Assembly (NCBI RefSeq): GCF_001189235.2
Contig: NZ_LFIP02000001.1
Coordinates: 1,215,755 to 1,279,754, forward strand
Reading direction: 5' to 3'
Length of the DNA stretch: 64,000 nucleotides
Source of the DNA: Bradyrhizobium embrapense
GTDB taxonomy: Bacteria > Pseudomonadota > Alphaproteobacteria > Rhizobiales > Xanthobacteraceae
The notes beneath the pieces are model-generated. The model ran no database searches. It saw only the letters and a program-made list of their open reading frames with translations, and had not been told where the DNA came from. Shown piece by piece: positions 36,740-46,561 of the stretch (its first letter is position 1; every line of letters starts with the position of its first letter). The translations under genes were made by a program, and so were the position numbers.

Positions 36740-37975
36740 TTATCCGCCGTGCGTGCGCGGGAGGACACCTTCATCGACGAGCGTCAGCATCCGGGGCAGA
36801 CAGACCCGCTTTGCGTCGTAATTGTCTCGCACAAAGCTCCTCGCCTTCATTCGCATCTTCTTGAAGGCTTTCGGCCGTGACAGCACCGAGACCACCTGAT
36901 CGGACAGCGCACCAATGTCAAAGAACGGCGCCAGCAGGCCGTTGCCATCCGAGATGATATCGCGAAGCGGGGCGGTGTCCGATGCCACCACCGCACATCC
37001 CGCACTCATGGCCTCCAGCAGCGACCATGACAGCACGAAGGGATAGGTCAGATAGACGTGCACCGAGGAGATCTGCAGCAGCGCAAGATACTGGTCCCGG
37101 GGAATCCGGCCGAGGAAATGCACGCGGCGGAGATCAATGTCCGACCTGATCTCGTCCAGGAACATCGACTTCCAGCTAGATCCCTTCGGCGGATTGGCGC
37201 CGTAGGATGTCCCGCTGCCGCCGACGATCACCACCTGCGCATTCGGCCGCGCGGCCATGATCCGCGGCAACGATCGCATGAAGACATGGAATCCGCGCAC
37301 CGGCTCCAGATTGCGCGAGACGTAGGTGATCACCTCGTCGTCCGCCGACAGCGTCGCGCCGTTCGGAAGCTGAAAGCTGGCGACCGGATTGGGCTTCACC
37401 TCATCGGTGTCGACGCCCTCGTGGATCACCTCGATCTTGCTCTGAAATTCGCGGGGAAAGGTCGACCGCTGCCATGGCGTCGGCGAAACGCCGGAATCGC
37501 ATTCGGTGAGCGCCAGCAGCGTCGTCGCGTTCTTCAAGTGAAGTGCGACATTGCCGTCGAGGCCCGTCATCGGAAACTCGGGATCGAAGCCGACGTCCCT
37601 GCCTTCGGCGCCGTAATAGAATTCGCAATAGAGGATGATCCGCGCTTTCGGAAACATCGTGCGCAACGGCAGCGTCTCCCCCCAACCGGGATGCGCGAAG
37701 ATCAGGTCGGGCACGAAGCCCTGCCCCGACAGCGACGACAGCGCATACAGCACCTCTTCGGCACGCCGCGCCTCGACATCGAAGCGGCGGGCAAAGGGAT
37801 GCACCATCGCGGAGTCCGATTTGGTCGTCGAATATTTGAGCAGCCGGATATCCCGCGTCGTGCTGGCGGTCGACGATCCGACCGCAACGACCTTGTTGCC
37901 GGGCTGCTCCGCGAGCGCACGCGCAATGTGGCGGTACTGGGCTGGGAAGTTGTTGTGGACGAACAGGACGTTCAT
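36740..37975 (-). CDS. GT4-family glycosyltransferase
   Basis: 411 residues from MNVLFVHNNFPAQYRHIARAL. The GT-B fold is evident: an N-terminal acceptor half, then the donor half with YVSRNLEPVRGFHVFMRSLP, FLGRIPRDQYLALLQISSVHVYLTYP and the E-x7-E-type SWSLLEAMSAGCAVVASDT. A cytoplasmic retaining transferase adding a sugar to a surface glycan. Upstream in-frame ATG (38035) and GTG (38062) starts would add a nonconserved Pro/Arg-rich leader; none has a good Shine-Dalgarno sequence, so the start is uncertain. Likely operon with the ParA gene. Confidence 0.87.
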   Translation of the reverse strand: MNVLFVHNNFPAQYRHIARALAEQPGNKVVAVGSSTASTTRDIRLLKYSTTKSDSAMVHPFARRFDVEARRAEEVLYALSSLSGQGFVPDLIFAHPGWGETLPLRTMFPKARIILYCEFYYGAEGRDVGFDPEFPMTGLDGNVALHLKNATTLLALTECDSGVSPTPWQRSTFPREFQSKIEVIHEGVDTDEVKPNPVASFQLPNGATLSADDEVITYVSRNLEPVRGFHVFMRSLPRIMAARPNAQVVIVGGSGTSYGANPPKGSSWKSMFLDEIRSDIDLRRVHFLGRIPRDQYLALLQISSVHVYLTYPFVLSWSLLEAMSAGCAVVASDTAPLRDIISDGNGLLAPFFDIGALSDQVVSVLSRPKAFKKMRMKARSFVRDNYDAKRVCLPRMLTLVDEGVLPRTHGG

Positions 37976-38172
37976 TGGCGGGCGGGCGCGCCCCCCGGCC
38001 GCGCGGTCTCCGATTGAGGTCAGATCCGAGATCATGACCGGCAGGGTGTCTTCGATATGCACGTGCGAACTATCTCACCGGATTAACATTAAGCCCCCTT
38101 CTATCACACCAATTTTTGGGGCACACTGTGTGAGAACCATCTCGACCCATTCCGTCAGGCTCGCAGGCGACC

Positions 38173-39108
38173 ATGAACGAACAGATTCAGCAGAAAACCA
38201 TTGACCTGGCACGGGGTCTTTTCCTGGTTCGCTACAATGGCGCGGACGACAAGACATCACCTCCGGTGGTGCGCGTCTACGCCGATCGCGCCAGCCTTAA
38301 CAATTGTAACATTATTACCGGACCCGATGCGGCCAATGGAACCCTGTTTGCGCCCGAGACCGCGCTGGTCGTGTCGGTGGCCCGGCCCAGCCGCCTGATC
38401 GTCGAGGTCACGGCGGGGCGCGCCGGTGGCTCGACCGCCGCCAATATCAAGATCGAACCGCTGACGCAGGGACAACCGGCCGTGCAGCCGATCGGTCAGC
38501 CGGCCGGCCAGCCATTCGGCACCTACGAGCCCGACGCTGGCCCCGACGAATTGAGCGATCTCAAGCTGCTCGCGCATGTCGCGGGTCTGGGTGACGTGAC
38601 GGTCGGCCCGAATACGTGGATTGCAGGGCCCGCCGCACCCGCCCGAATCGAGGGGATTGCGCTCGATTGGCCGAACAAGCCGCACGACCTCAATCTGCAA
38701 TATGCCGTCAAGTTCGCCAGGCCGCAGCGCGGTGACAACCAGTTCGTTCCGCTCGGAACCTTTGCCGGAACCCGGGGCCGCGCGCTGGCCATCACGGGGC
38801 TCTCGCTGGAGGCCACGGGACCCGGCGCGGATCGCTACGCCATTGCCGCCGAGACCATCTTCCTCGGGGCTCCCGCCTTGCGCGTCACCGGGAACCGGAT
38901 TGTCGTATCGGGCCCTTCGGGCCGGGAACCGCTGGTGGGCCTCAAGCTCAGTCTCGAAGAGCACCGGGTGCAGGCAGCGCCCCTCGCGCCCCGACAGCCA
39001 AGGCCCGCTGAACCCGCCGCCCCGATGCCGCGCCAGGAGGCACCGCGCCTCGAGGGACGGGTGCGCGTGTTCCGGAGCCGGCAGAACGCCGTCAAGACGG
39101 CGGGCTGA
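38173..39108 (+). CDS. Hypothetical protein linked to glycosyltransferases
   Basis: 311 residues. Two beta-rich segments (about 1-100 and 130-255) are joined by a Gln/Pro/Gly linker with repeated QPxGQP motifs (about 100-115); the C-terminus is Pro/Arg-rich. No signal peptide, membrane helix or enzyme motif is visible. It is divergent from the GT4 gene and 25 bases ahead of the large GT2 gene, so it probably belongs to that transcription unit. Function unknown. Confidence 0.7.
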   Translation: MNEQIQQKTIDLARGLFLVRYNGADDKTSPPVVRVYADRASLNNCNIITGPDAANGTLFAPETALVVSVARPSRLIVEVTAGRAGGSTAANIKIEPLTQGQPAVQPIGQPAGQPFGTYEPDAGPDELSDLKLLAHVAGLGDVTVGPNTWIAGPAAPARIEGIALDWPNKPHDLNLQYAVKFARPQRGDNQFVPLGTFAGTRGRALAITGLSLEATGPGADRYAIAAETIFLGAPALRVTGNRIVVSGPSGREPLVGLKLSLEEHRVQAAPLAPRQPRPAEPAAPMPRQEAPRLEGRVRVFRSRQNAVKTAG

Positions 39109-39133
39109 CCATGCGGGCAGATAAGGGCGACAC

Positions 39134-41689
39134 TTGACCGCCGACGCGCCCAGGCCCGCCTTTACCTCCAGAACGCTCCACCATGTCGATCTCGAGCGGG
39201 CCGCGGTCGGGGCGCTCGAGGCACGAGATTTCCGTCGCGCATTCGCGCTCGCCGACCGCCGCTGCCGGATCTTGCCGCATCCGGGCGCCCGCGCCCATTT
39301 GCTGCGCGCCGAAGCGCTGTTTCGCCTCGACCTCATGGATGCGGCGGTCGCCAGCATCGCCAAGGCGCTCGAACTGGAACCGGACGATCTTGCCGCCGCG
39401 CGGCGCATGATGGCTTGGGGCGACGGCCTTGCGCAGATCGAAGCCGCGCGAAGCGTCGCACGGCGCGATGACGATCCGGACTCAGTCAGGAGCGCGCTGC
39501 TGCTGCTGGAGCAGAGCGGTCAGGACGCCTGCGCCCGTATCGACTTCCGCGATGAGGAGGTGAAGGGATGGGTGACGTGGCGAGGCGAAGACGATCCACA
39601 CCTCTCGCTGGCGCAGGCGGATCAATCCAGCACCGTCCGGCTTCCCGCCGATCCCGGTCACAGGTTTGCGCTCAACGGGCGACGCGCTGCGAGCTTCCGT
39701 CTGATGCGGCCGGCGTCCACGACCTCGCAACGCCTCGAGATCGCACAGGCGGGCCGCGTCATCGCGAGCATTCAGCTGCCGGCCAACCGCGCGCCGGATC
39801 GCCGCAACGCGCCGCAACGGCCGCCTCGCGCCGAGAGCGCCGAAACGCCTCCGCTCACCATCATCATCCCGGTCTACCGGGATTTCGCCGCGACGCGCGC
39901 CTGCATCGAGAGCGCATCGACTGCGGTCGCCTGCACGCCGGGCGCGACCATCGTCGTGGTCGATGATGCCTCGCCCGAGCCCGACATCAAGCACCTGCTC
40001 GGCGAGCTGGCGTCCGAGCAGCGCATCCGGCTGCTGACCAACGCGCACAATCTCGGCTTTGTCGGCGCGGTCAACCGGGCGCTTGGCGAGACTGATACCG
40101 GCGACGTCGTGCTGCTGAACTCGGATACGATACTGCCGAAAGGCGCGCTGCAACGCTTGCGAAGCGCCGTGCAATCGACGCCGGGCGTCGGCACCGCGAC
40201 CCCGCTCTCGAACAACGGCGAATATACCAGCTTTCCGGTTGCGAACCGGTCGAATCCCCTGCCCTTGCCCGACGAGCTGGAATTGCTGGACGAGCTTGCG
40301 GGCACTGCAAATTCCGGGATCGCAATCGACATTCCCAACGGCATCGGGTTCTGTCTCTACATCACCCGCGAATGCCTCGACGCCGTGCATGCGCTCTCCG
40401 ACGACTTCTATCGCGGCTATCTCGAAGACGTCGACTTCTGCCTGCGCGCCGCGGAGGCCGGCTTCCGCAACGTGTGCATCCCTTCGGTCTTTGTCGGCCA
40501 CGAAGGCTCGCGCTCGTTTCTTGGCGAGAAGCGTTCGCTGGTGCTGCGTAATCTTCGCGTGCTCGAGCACCGGTACCGGCGCTATGCGACGGAGTGCGCG
40601 GCATTCCTGCTCGCCGATCCGCTGCGCGATTGCCGCGCGGCGCTCGAGCTCAAACTGCTCGCCAACGAACAGCACACCGCCGCCCCGCATGTCATCCTCT
40701 GCGGTTCTGCCATCGGCTGCGAGATTGCCACCAGGCGGTGCAGACAGCTTGCGGCGCAAGGCACGCGCGGTCTGATCGTGCACTTCCGCGGCGACGGACG
40801 ACGCCAACCGGCTGCGATCTTCGCCCCGGATGGCGGAGCTCCGCAGTCGATCGCACTCGACGTTGCGACGCCAGAGGGCCGCGACGCTCTCCTGAAGCTG
40901 CTCGTCGATCTGCGAATCCGTTCGCTGGAGATTGCGGAGCCGAACCGCATCCCCGGCGCATGTCTCGCGCAGCTCACGCAACATTTCGCCTACGAGCTCC
41001 TGATCACCGACACCAGACTTGCCGCGCGCGCCGCGATCGGATCGGGCCTCCATCCGGAATGGACCGGTCTCGTCGAAGGGGCCCGACGCGTGATCGCGAT
41101 CGGCGAAGCCGCGGCCGCCTTTTCAGTATCGGTTCTCGGCCTGGAAGTGGTCAGGCCTAGCGACCCGTCGGCGCGGCCGGCGCGATATTCTGCCGTCAGC
41201 GGCCCGGCGCGCCTCGGCCTGCTTGCCCTGCACGGCAACGCGGCGGAATTTCGTTTCGTCAGAGCGCTCAGCGATCAAATGGCCGATGCCGATGCAGACG
41301 CCGGGATCATCGTGCTCGGCACCACCCTCGACGATCTCAAGCTGATGCAGCGGACAAACGTCATGGTCACCGGCGCAATCGCCGTCGACGACGTCGCCAC
41401 CCTCATCGAAGGTCACGGCATCACGAAACTGGTGCTCGACGTCGGCGAACCGGCATTTGGACATCCGCTGGTGGACGCGCTGCTGGCGACCGGATTGCCG
41501 GCGGCCACGACGGAATGGCTTCCAACGCCACCGGGACGTGGCCGAACGACCGACCTGAAGCTGCAGCCCGGCCTCGACGCCGGTGATGCGGCTGCCGCCG
41601 TCCTCGACTGGGTGGTCGAGGACGTGCGGCTACATCCCGATCGGAGGAGTGGTCGGCACCGGCTTGAGGTTGGCGCGCGGCTTCCATGA
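39134..41689 (+). CDS. Large multidomain glycosyltransferase (TPR, GT2, degenerate C-terminal module)
   Basis: 851 residues from a TTG start. Residues 15-110 are TPR-like helices; 115-235 a beta-rich linker; 240-500 a GT2 domain (LTIIIPVYRDFAATRACIES, VVDDASPE, LLNSDT at 329-332, and a GYLEDVDFCLRA acceptor motif) resembling rhamnosyl/O-antigen transferases; 520-851 alternating beta/alpha sequence (HVILCGSAIGCEIATRRC, GSGLHPEWTGLVEGARRVIAIG) that looks like a decayed GT-B domain. It probably extends a surface glycan; sugar unknown. Its 3' end overlaps the convergent gene by 60 bases. Confidence 0.85.
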   Translation: MTADAPRPAFTSRTLHHVDLERAAVGALEARDFRRAFALADRRCRILPHPGARAHLLRAEALFRLDLMDAAVASIAKALELEPDDLAAARRMMAWGDGLAQIEAARSVARRDDDPDSVRSALLLLEQSGQDACARIDFRDEEVKGWVTWRGEDDPHLSLAQADQSSTVRLPADPGHRFALNGRRAASFRLMRPASTTSQRLEIAQAGRVIASIQLPANRAPDRRNAPQRPPRAESAETPPLTIIIPVYRDFAATRACIESASTAVACTPGATIVVVDDASPEPDIKHLLGELASEQRIRLLTNAHNLGFVGAVNRALGETDTGDVVLLNSDTILPKGALQRLRSAVQSTPGVGTATPLSNNGEYTSFPVANRSNPLPLPDELELLDELAGTANSGIAIDIPNGIGFCLYITRECLDAVHALSDDFYRGYLEDVDFCLRAAEAGFRNVCIPSVFVGHEGSRSFLGEKRSLVLRNLRVLEHRYRRYATECAAFLLADPLRDCRAALELKLLANEQHTAAPHVILCGSAIGCEIATRRCRQLAAQGTRGLIVHFRGDGRRQPAAIFAPDGGAPQSIALDVATPEGRDALLKLLVDLRIRSLEIAEPNRIPGACLAQLTQHFAYELLITDTRLAARAAIGSGLHPEWTGLVEGARRVIAIGEAAAAFSVSVLGLEVVRPSDPSARPARYSAVSGPARLGLLALHGNAAEFRFVRALSDQMADADADAGIIVLGTTLDDLKLMQRTNVMVTGAIAVDDVATLIEGHGITKLVLDVGEPAFGHPLVDALLATGLPAATTEWLPTPPGRGRTTDLKLQPGLDAGDAAAAVLDWVVEDVRLHPDRRSGRHRLEVGARLP

Positions 41690-43978
41690 CCGCGGCGGCC
41701 ATGCCATCGAAGAGAACGGCGTCGAATCCAGCCCCAGCAGCGGGCTGTAATAGGGATCGTCGAGCAGCACCTCGCCCCACTTCGCGCGCAGCATCGCCAG
41801 CTCATGCCCGAAGCGGGCCTTGCGGTCCGGCGCGGAATCGCGGCCCCGGCTTGCCGATTCCAGGTGAACGAGTTTGGCGTCCGGCGTGAATACGATCCGC
41901 TTTCCGAGCTGGCGCAGCTTCAGGCACAAATCGATATCGTTGAAACTGATCGGAAAGCGGATCTCATCCATGCCGCCGACCGCCACGAAGTCGCGCTTGC
42001 GCATCAAGAGGCACGCGGCCGTCACCGCCGAACATTCGTGCGCCACCTGGAGCAGATCACCATAGCCGGGATCACCATCCATCCGGTCGTTGAAGGCGTG
42101 CGCGGCGGAGAAATTGGCGCCGAGCACCACCCCGCCATGCTGCACGACGCTGCTCGGCCAGAGCAGCTTTGCGCCGACGGCGCCCACATCGGGAGCGGCG
42201 AGCCGCCACAGCATCTCCGCCAGCCAGCCGTCGTCGAGCGCCTGCACGTCGTTGTTGAGGAAGCAGATGTTGTCGGTATCGACGCAATCGACGGCAGCAT
42301 TGTTGATGGCTGCGAAGTTGAACGGACCCTCGACCGAAATGACATCGATCTCATCCGCCGAAAGACCCTCCAGATAGTCCAGCGCCTCCGGCTCGCTCGA
42401 GCTGTTGTCGACGACGAGAATCCGGGCGTTGGTCTCATGCGCGGCCGGCAAGACCGTCTCGATGCACCGCTTGAGCAGTTCGGCGCGATTTCTGGTCGGG
42501 ATGATGATGGTGGTGCGCTCGTTCCAATCGACCGCACGTTTGACCCGAACGGCCGGAAGAAGACCAGCTTTCCGCGGCTCGACATTCGCCTCGACGCCGG
42601 TCCTGGCGAAATAGGCTTTGCTTGCCGCGACCAGTTCGGCGGTTGCGGCGGACGCATCGATGGGCGGCAACGCCGCGACAGATCCCGGCAGGTGATAAGT
42701 TCGCTCACGCTCCATGCAGCCAATGAAGATGTCGTAGAGCGACGCCGCCGATCGCAGCGCTGCCACGGCGCGTTCCCGGCGCACCGCAAAGCAATACGCG
42801 CCATAGCCCTGCTCGAGCGCACGTTCGAGATCGAATGCCGAAAGCAGCAGCGGCCAGACCGCGCCGGCGCCGGCCGAAACCTCGACGTCGCCATAGACGA
42901 GATCGCAACTGGGCTCGGACGCGAACACATCAGCGAAGCGCTGCAAGGCATCTTCCGCGAGAATCGTTCCGCTCAGGCAGAACACGAAGAACGCGCTGCT
43001 CGCGGCATCGCCGTCGACGAACTCGCGCGCGGCGTCAGGGGCGAACTGACTGAATCCACGCGCCGGCAGGCACACCGCCGACCAGGCCGCGTGGCGTTGC
43101 GCCTCCAGGCTCTCGATGCTTTCGTCCACCCTGGCCTCGCCGATCAGGACGACCGCGGCCTCGGACAGCACATCGGACTGTGGTGGCGGCGTCGGCGGTG
43201 AGAACCGCTCTTTCCAGCCAGGATAGCTGTGAAACGGCACCGAGGCAGGCAGGAGCTGATCGAACAATCGTCCGCGCAGCCGCTCGCTGTCCCAGCGTCC
43301 GAGCTCCGCGATGGTCTGCTCCAGGCCGCGCTCGAAGGCCACGAATGCAACCGGCTCCGCGATCAGGCTCCGTCCCGAAACCGTCCGCGCGGACAGCCCG
43401 CGCACGCGACCGTCGGCAAAGTGCTCAGGCAGATGAAAATCGATCCGACGGCCGACGCCGAACTCGCTGCCGCGCGCAACGTTGGTCCACCCGGTCGGCT
43501 TCACGGTCATCACCGGGCGCTGCGCGATCAGGATCTCGATGTCCTCGTCGACGTCCTGCGCAAGCCAGCCCTCGAAGCGCAAGCCGCCGGCCCATTTGAT
43601 CTCGCCGATACGGTGCCACTGCGCGTCCGGTGCAGCGACATCGCAGCGAATCGGAGCACCGACGGGACTTCCGATATTGGCCAGTCTTGCCTCGATGATC
43701 GCAGCATTCGAGCTGACCTCGTCCTGCACGTTGAAGGTAAAGCCAAACCGGCCGTCGCCGATTCCGGCGTCGGCAAGCTGTGTTACAAACTCGTCACACA
43801 ATGATGACATGTATGGCTCGCCGTCGACCAGCAGTTCGACGGCATAGCGTCGGGTCGGATCGGCGCGATCATAAACAAATCCAGAAAACGTCGTGCGATC
43901 GTATCTGGAGAATTGCGTTTGCAACGACGCGTATTCAGCTCCTGAGGGCCTCTGCTTGCCAATCGTCTTCGTGCTCAT
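41630..43978 (-). CDS. Large multidomain GT2 glycosyltransferase
   Basis: 782 residues. Two N-terminal beta-rich modules (about 20-115 and 120-215) of the kind found attached to surface-glycan enzymes; a degenerate GT2-like domain at about 265-440 (VVLIGEARVDESIESLEAQR, LVYGDVEV) that lacks a clear DxD; and a complete GT2 domain from about 488 (TTIIIPTRNRAELLKRCIE, VVDNSSSEPEAL, FLNNDVQALDDGWLAE, FNDIDLCLKLRQLGKR). ATG at 43978 follows GAGGGG; a GTG six bases earlier is weaker. Divergent from ugd. Confidence 0.87.
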   Translation of the reverse strand: MSTKTIGKQRPSGAEYASLQTQFSRYDRTTFSGFVYDRADPTRRYAVELLVDGEPYMSSLCDEFVTQLADAGIGDGRFGFTFNVQDEVSSNAAIIEARLANIGSPVGAPIRCDVAAPDAQWHRIGEIKWAGGLRFEGWLAQDVDEDIEILIAQRPVMTVKPTGWTNVARGSEFGVGRRIDFHLPEHFADGRVRGLSARTVSGRSLIAEPVAFVAFERGLEQTIAELGRWDSERLRGRLFDQLLPASVPFHSYPGWKERFSPPTPPPQSDVLSEAAVVLIGEARVDESIESLEAQRHAAWSAVCLPARGFSQFAPDAAREFVDGDAASSAFFVFCLSGTILAEDALQRFADVFASEPSCDLVYGDVEVSAGAGAVWPLLLSAFDLERALEQGYGAYCFAVRRERAVAALRSAASLYDIFIGCMERERTYHLPGSVAALPPIDASAATAELVAASKAYFARTGVEANVEPRKAGLLPAVRVKRAVDWNERTTIIIPTRNRAELLKRCIETVLPAAHETNARILVVDNSSSEPEALDYLEGLSADEIDVISVEGPFNFAAINNAAVDCVDTDNICFLNNDVQALDDGWLAEMLWRLAAPDVGAVGAKLLWPSSVVQHGGVVLGANFSAAHAFNDRMDGDPGYGDLLQVAHECSAVTAACLLMRKRDFVAVGGMDEIRFPISFNDIDLCLKLRQLGKRIVFTPDAKLVHLESASRGRDSAPDRKARFGHELAMLRAKWGEVLLDDPYYSPLLGLDSTPFSSMAWPPRSWKPRANLKPVPTTPPIGM

Positions 43979-44137
43979 GTCCACCCCTCAAACGTCGGCT
44001 CGATTGTCGGTCGATTTCAAGTTGAGAATGTGTCCATGGCGCGCCCAAGGTGATTAGCGAGCGCTCAACTGCACTCGCGCCATCACCGCTTGCACAAAAA
44101 GCCGCCGAGCTCCAACACAAACCATACGTTATAAAAC

Positions 44138-44156
44138 TTGGCGTTATCGGCGCCAA
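44138..44156. promoter_or_regulatory. Short inverted repeat in the GT2/ugd divergent promoter region
   Basis: TTGGCG (44138-44143) and CGCCAA (44151-44156) with a 7-base spacer, about 50 bases before the ugd ATG in an AT-richer spacer. Possible operator; not tied to a known regulator. Confidence 0.25.
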
Positions 44157-44205
44157 TTGTGCTAGTGCTAACTCCTCCTCTCCACACTGATCGACGAGCG
44201 GATTC

Positions 44206-45513
44206 ATGAAGATTGCAATGGTTGGAACGGGATATGTAGGTCTCGTATCCGGAGCGTGTTTCGCCGATTTCGGCCATCAGGTCGTTTGTGTCGACAAGGA
44301 CGCCGGCAAGATCGAGGCCCTGAAGCGCGGCAAGATCCCGATCTACGAAACCGACCTCGATAAGCTCGTCGAGACCAATGCCGCCGCCGGCCGGCTGACC
44401 TTCACGACGGAGCTTGCGGGCGCCGTCGGCGACGCCGATGCCGTGTTCATCGCGGTGGGAACGCCCTCGCGGCGCGGCGATGGCCATGCGGACCTGAGCT
44501 ACGTCTATGCGGCCGCCAAGGAGATCGGCGCAGCGCTCAAGAAGTTCACCGTGGTGGTGACGAAGTCGACCGTGCCGGTGGGCACCGGCGACGAGGTGGA
44601 GCGCCTGATCCGCGAGACCAGTCCTGACGCGGATTTCGCGGTTGCTTCGAACCCCGAATTCCTGCGCGAAGGCGCCGCAATCCAGGATTTTCGCCATCCC
44701 GACCGGATCGTCGTCGGCACCGAGGACGAGCGGGCCAAGAAGGTGATGGGCGAAGTCTATCGCCCGCTCTATTTGAACCAGGCGCCGATCCTCTATACCG
44801 CGCGACGCACGGCGGAATTGATCAAATACGCCGCAAATGCGTTCCTCGCCACCAAGATCACCTTCATCAACGAGATCGCCGATCTCTCTGAAAAGGTCGG
44901 GGCAAACGTCCAGGAAGTCGCGCGCGGCATCGGGCTCGACAACCGGATCGGGACCAAGTTCCTGCATGCCGGCGCGGGCTATGGCGGCTCGTGCTTCCCG
45001 AAGGATACCCGTGCGCTGTTCAAGACGGCGCTCGATCACGACGTCCAGCTGAAGATCGTCGAAGCCACGCTGACCGCCAACGACAACCGCAAGCGCGCGA
45101 TGGCGCGCAAGGTCGCCAACGTGCTCGGAGGCGAGCTGCGCGGCAAGACGATCGGCGTGCTCGGCCTGACGTTCAAGCCCGATACCGACGACATGCGCGA
45201 GGCACCCTCGATCCCGTTGATCAACGGCCTGATCGACTTCGGTGCGAAGGTTCGGGCCTACGATCCGGTCGGCATGGAGCAGGCCCGCAAGGAATTGCCC
45301 GAGATCGAGTACTGCAAGGACGCCTATGAATGCGCCCGTCAGGCCGACGGGCTGGTGATCGTGACCGAGTGGCGCCAGTTCCGCGCGCTCGATCTCAAGC
45401 GCATCAAGCAGGAAATGAAGCATCCTGTCGTCGTCGACCTGCGCAACATCTACCGTCCGGACGAGATGGCCGCGCACGGCTTCACCTACGACAGCATCGG
45501 CCGGCCGCGCTGA
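44206..45513 (+). CDS. ugd: UDP-glucose 6-dehydrogenase
   Basis: 435 residues, typical length. Rossmann motif GTGYVGLVSG (7-16), conserved TKSTVPVGT and NPEFLREG segments, Lys208 in AELIKYAANAF, and catalytic Cys263 in GAGYGGSCFPKD. It oxidises UDP-glucose twice to UDP-glucuronate, a precursor of acidic polysaccharides and, by further steps, of galacturonate or pentoses. A strong terminator follows 26 bases after the stop, so it is a single-gene unit. Confidence 0.96.
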   Translation: MKIAMVGTGYVGLVSGACFADFGHQVVCVDKDAGKIEALKRGKIPIYETDLDKLVETNAAAGRLTFTTELAGAVGDADAVFIAVGTPSRRGDGHADLSYVYAAAKEIGAALKKFTVVVTKSTVPVGTGDEVERLIRETSPDADFAVASNPEFLREGAAIQDFRHPDRIVVGTEDERAKKVMGEVYRPLYLNQAPILYTARRTAELIKYAANAFLATKITFINEIADLSEKVGANVQEVARGIGLDNRIGTKFLHAGAGYGGSCFPKDTRALFKTALDHDVQLKIVEATLTANDNRKRAMARKVANVLGGELRGKTIGVLGLTFKPDTDDMREAPSIPLINGLIDFGAKVRAYDPVGMEQARKELPEIEYCKDAYECARQADGLVIVTEWRQFRALDLKRIKQEMKHPVVVDLRNIYRPDEMAAHGFTYDSIGRPR

Positions 45514-45539
45514 GCGGCCGTTCAACGCCGTCCAACTCC

Positions 45540-45575
45540 AAAGCGCGATGAGGTTGAATCCTCATCGCGCTTTTT
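45540..45575 (+). terminator. Rho-independent terminator of ugd
   Basis: Stem AAAGCGCGATGAGG (45540-45553) and CCTCATCGCGCTTT (45560-45573), 14 perfect pairs with a TTGAAT loop, ending in TTTTT. The same stem sequence recurs in shortened form at 49243-49277. Confidence 0.9.
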
Positions 45576-45649
45576 GCTTGTCGTCTCGGCATCGTCCCGG
45601 CGCAAACGCCTCGTGTTTGGTGCGGAGAATTCGCTTCACATTCCGAGCG

Positions 45650-46561
45650 CTAGGCGTGAGCTGGCGCGCAAAGCTGGACATATGCGTCGAGCTCGCGCGC
45701 GAGCGCTTCCTGCCACGTCGGCATCGTGACCCCGAACTGCGTCTTCAGCCGCGTCAGATCCAGCCGCGAATTGCCCGGACGCACCGCTTTGGTCGGGAAA
45801 TCGGCCGTTGCGATCGGCACGATATTGTCGACGGCCAGCGTGACACCACGCGACCGCAGCCCGCCGACAATGGCAGTTGCAAAGCCGTGCCAGCTGGTTT
45901 CGCCGGCGCAAACGAGATTGACCACACCGCCGCTGCGCACGAGTTGATCGTGCAGCGTGGTGATGTTCGGCAGGACGATGCCGGCGACCGCGCCGGCGAT
46001 CGCCTGCGCCGTCGTCGGCGCGCCGATCTGGTCGGCCACGATCCGCAGCTCCTTACGCTCGCCGGCAAGCCGCGCGATGGTGCGCAGGAAATTCGTGCCT
46101 GTTGCGGCATAGACCCAGGAGGTGCGCGCGATCAGATGCGCCCCACCCGCCGCCTGAATCGCAAGATCGCCGGCAAGCTTGCTGGCGCCGTAGGCCGACA
46201 ATGGTTCGGTCGGACTGTCCTCGCGCCACGCCCGGTCGCCTGAACCGTTGAAGACGTAGTCCGTGGAGAAATGCACCAGCGGCACGCGGTTCGCTGCCGC
46301 CCATTTCGCCAGCTTTCCGGGTCCCTTGGCGTTGACCAGGAACGCCAGCTCGCGCTCGTCCTCGGCGCGATCCACGGCCGTATAGGCCGCGGGATTAATG
46401 ATGAGATCGGGCTTCAGTCTCTCGAGCTCCGCCGTCAACGTCTCCGGCTTCGACAGATCGAACTCCGCGGTTGGCGGCGCGATGATGGTGCCGTGGCCCT
46501 CCAGCAGAGGCTTCAGCGCACTGCCGACCTGGCCGCGCGTTCCCGTCAAAAGAATCCGCAT
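45650..46561 (-). CDS. rfbD: dTDP-4-dehydrorhamnose reductase
   Basis: 303 residues. NAD(P)-binding GTRGQVGSAL at the N-terminus, FSTDYVFNG, and the YGASKLAGD catalytic Tyr-Lys pair identify RmlD/RfbD. It performs the last step to dTDP-L-rhamnose. The ATG at 46561 overlaps the rfbC stop by one base (TGATG). Confidence 0.94.
   Translation of the reverse strand: MRILLTGTRGQVGSALKPLLEGHGTIIAPPTAEFDLSKPETLTAELERLKPDLIINPAAYTAVDRAEDERELAFLVNAKGPGKLAKWAAANRVPLVHFSTDYVFNGSGDRAWREDSPTEPLSAYGASKLAGDLAIQAAGGAHLIARTSWVYAATGTNFLRTIARLAGERKELRIVADQIGAPTTAQAIAGAVAGIVLPNITTLHDQLVRSGGVVNLVCAGETSWHGFATAIVGGLRSRGVTLAVDNIVPIATADFPTKAVRPGNSRLDLTRLKTQFGVTMPTWQEALARELDAYVQLCAPAHA

Noticed and set aside
39482..41053. 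523-codon frame opposite the large GT2 gene
   Set aside because: No recognisable feature, and the plus strand encodes conserved GT2 motifs.
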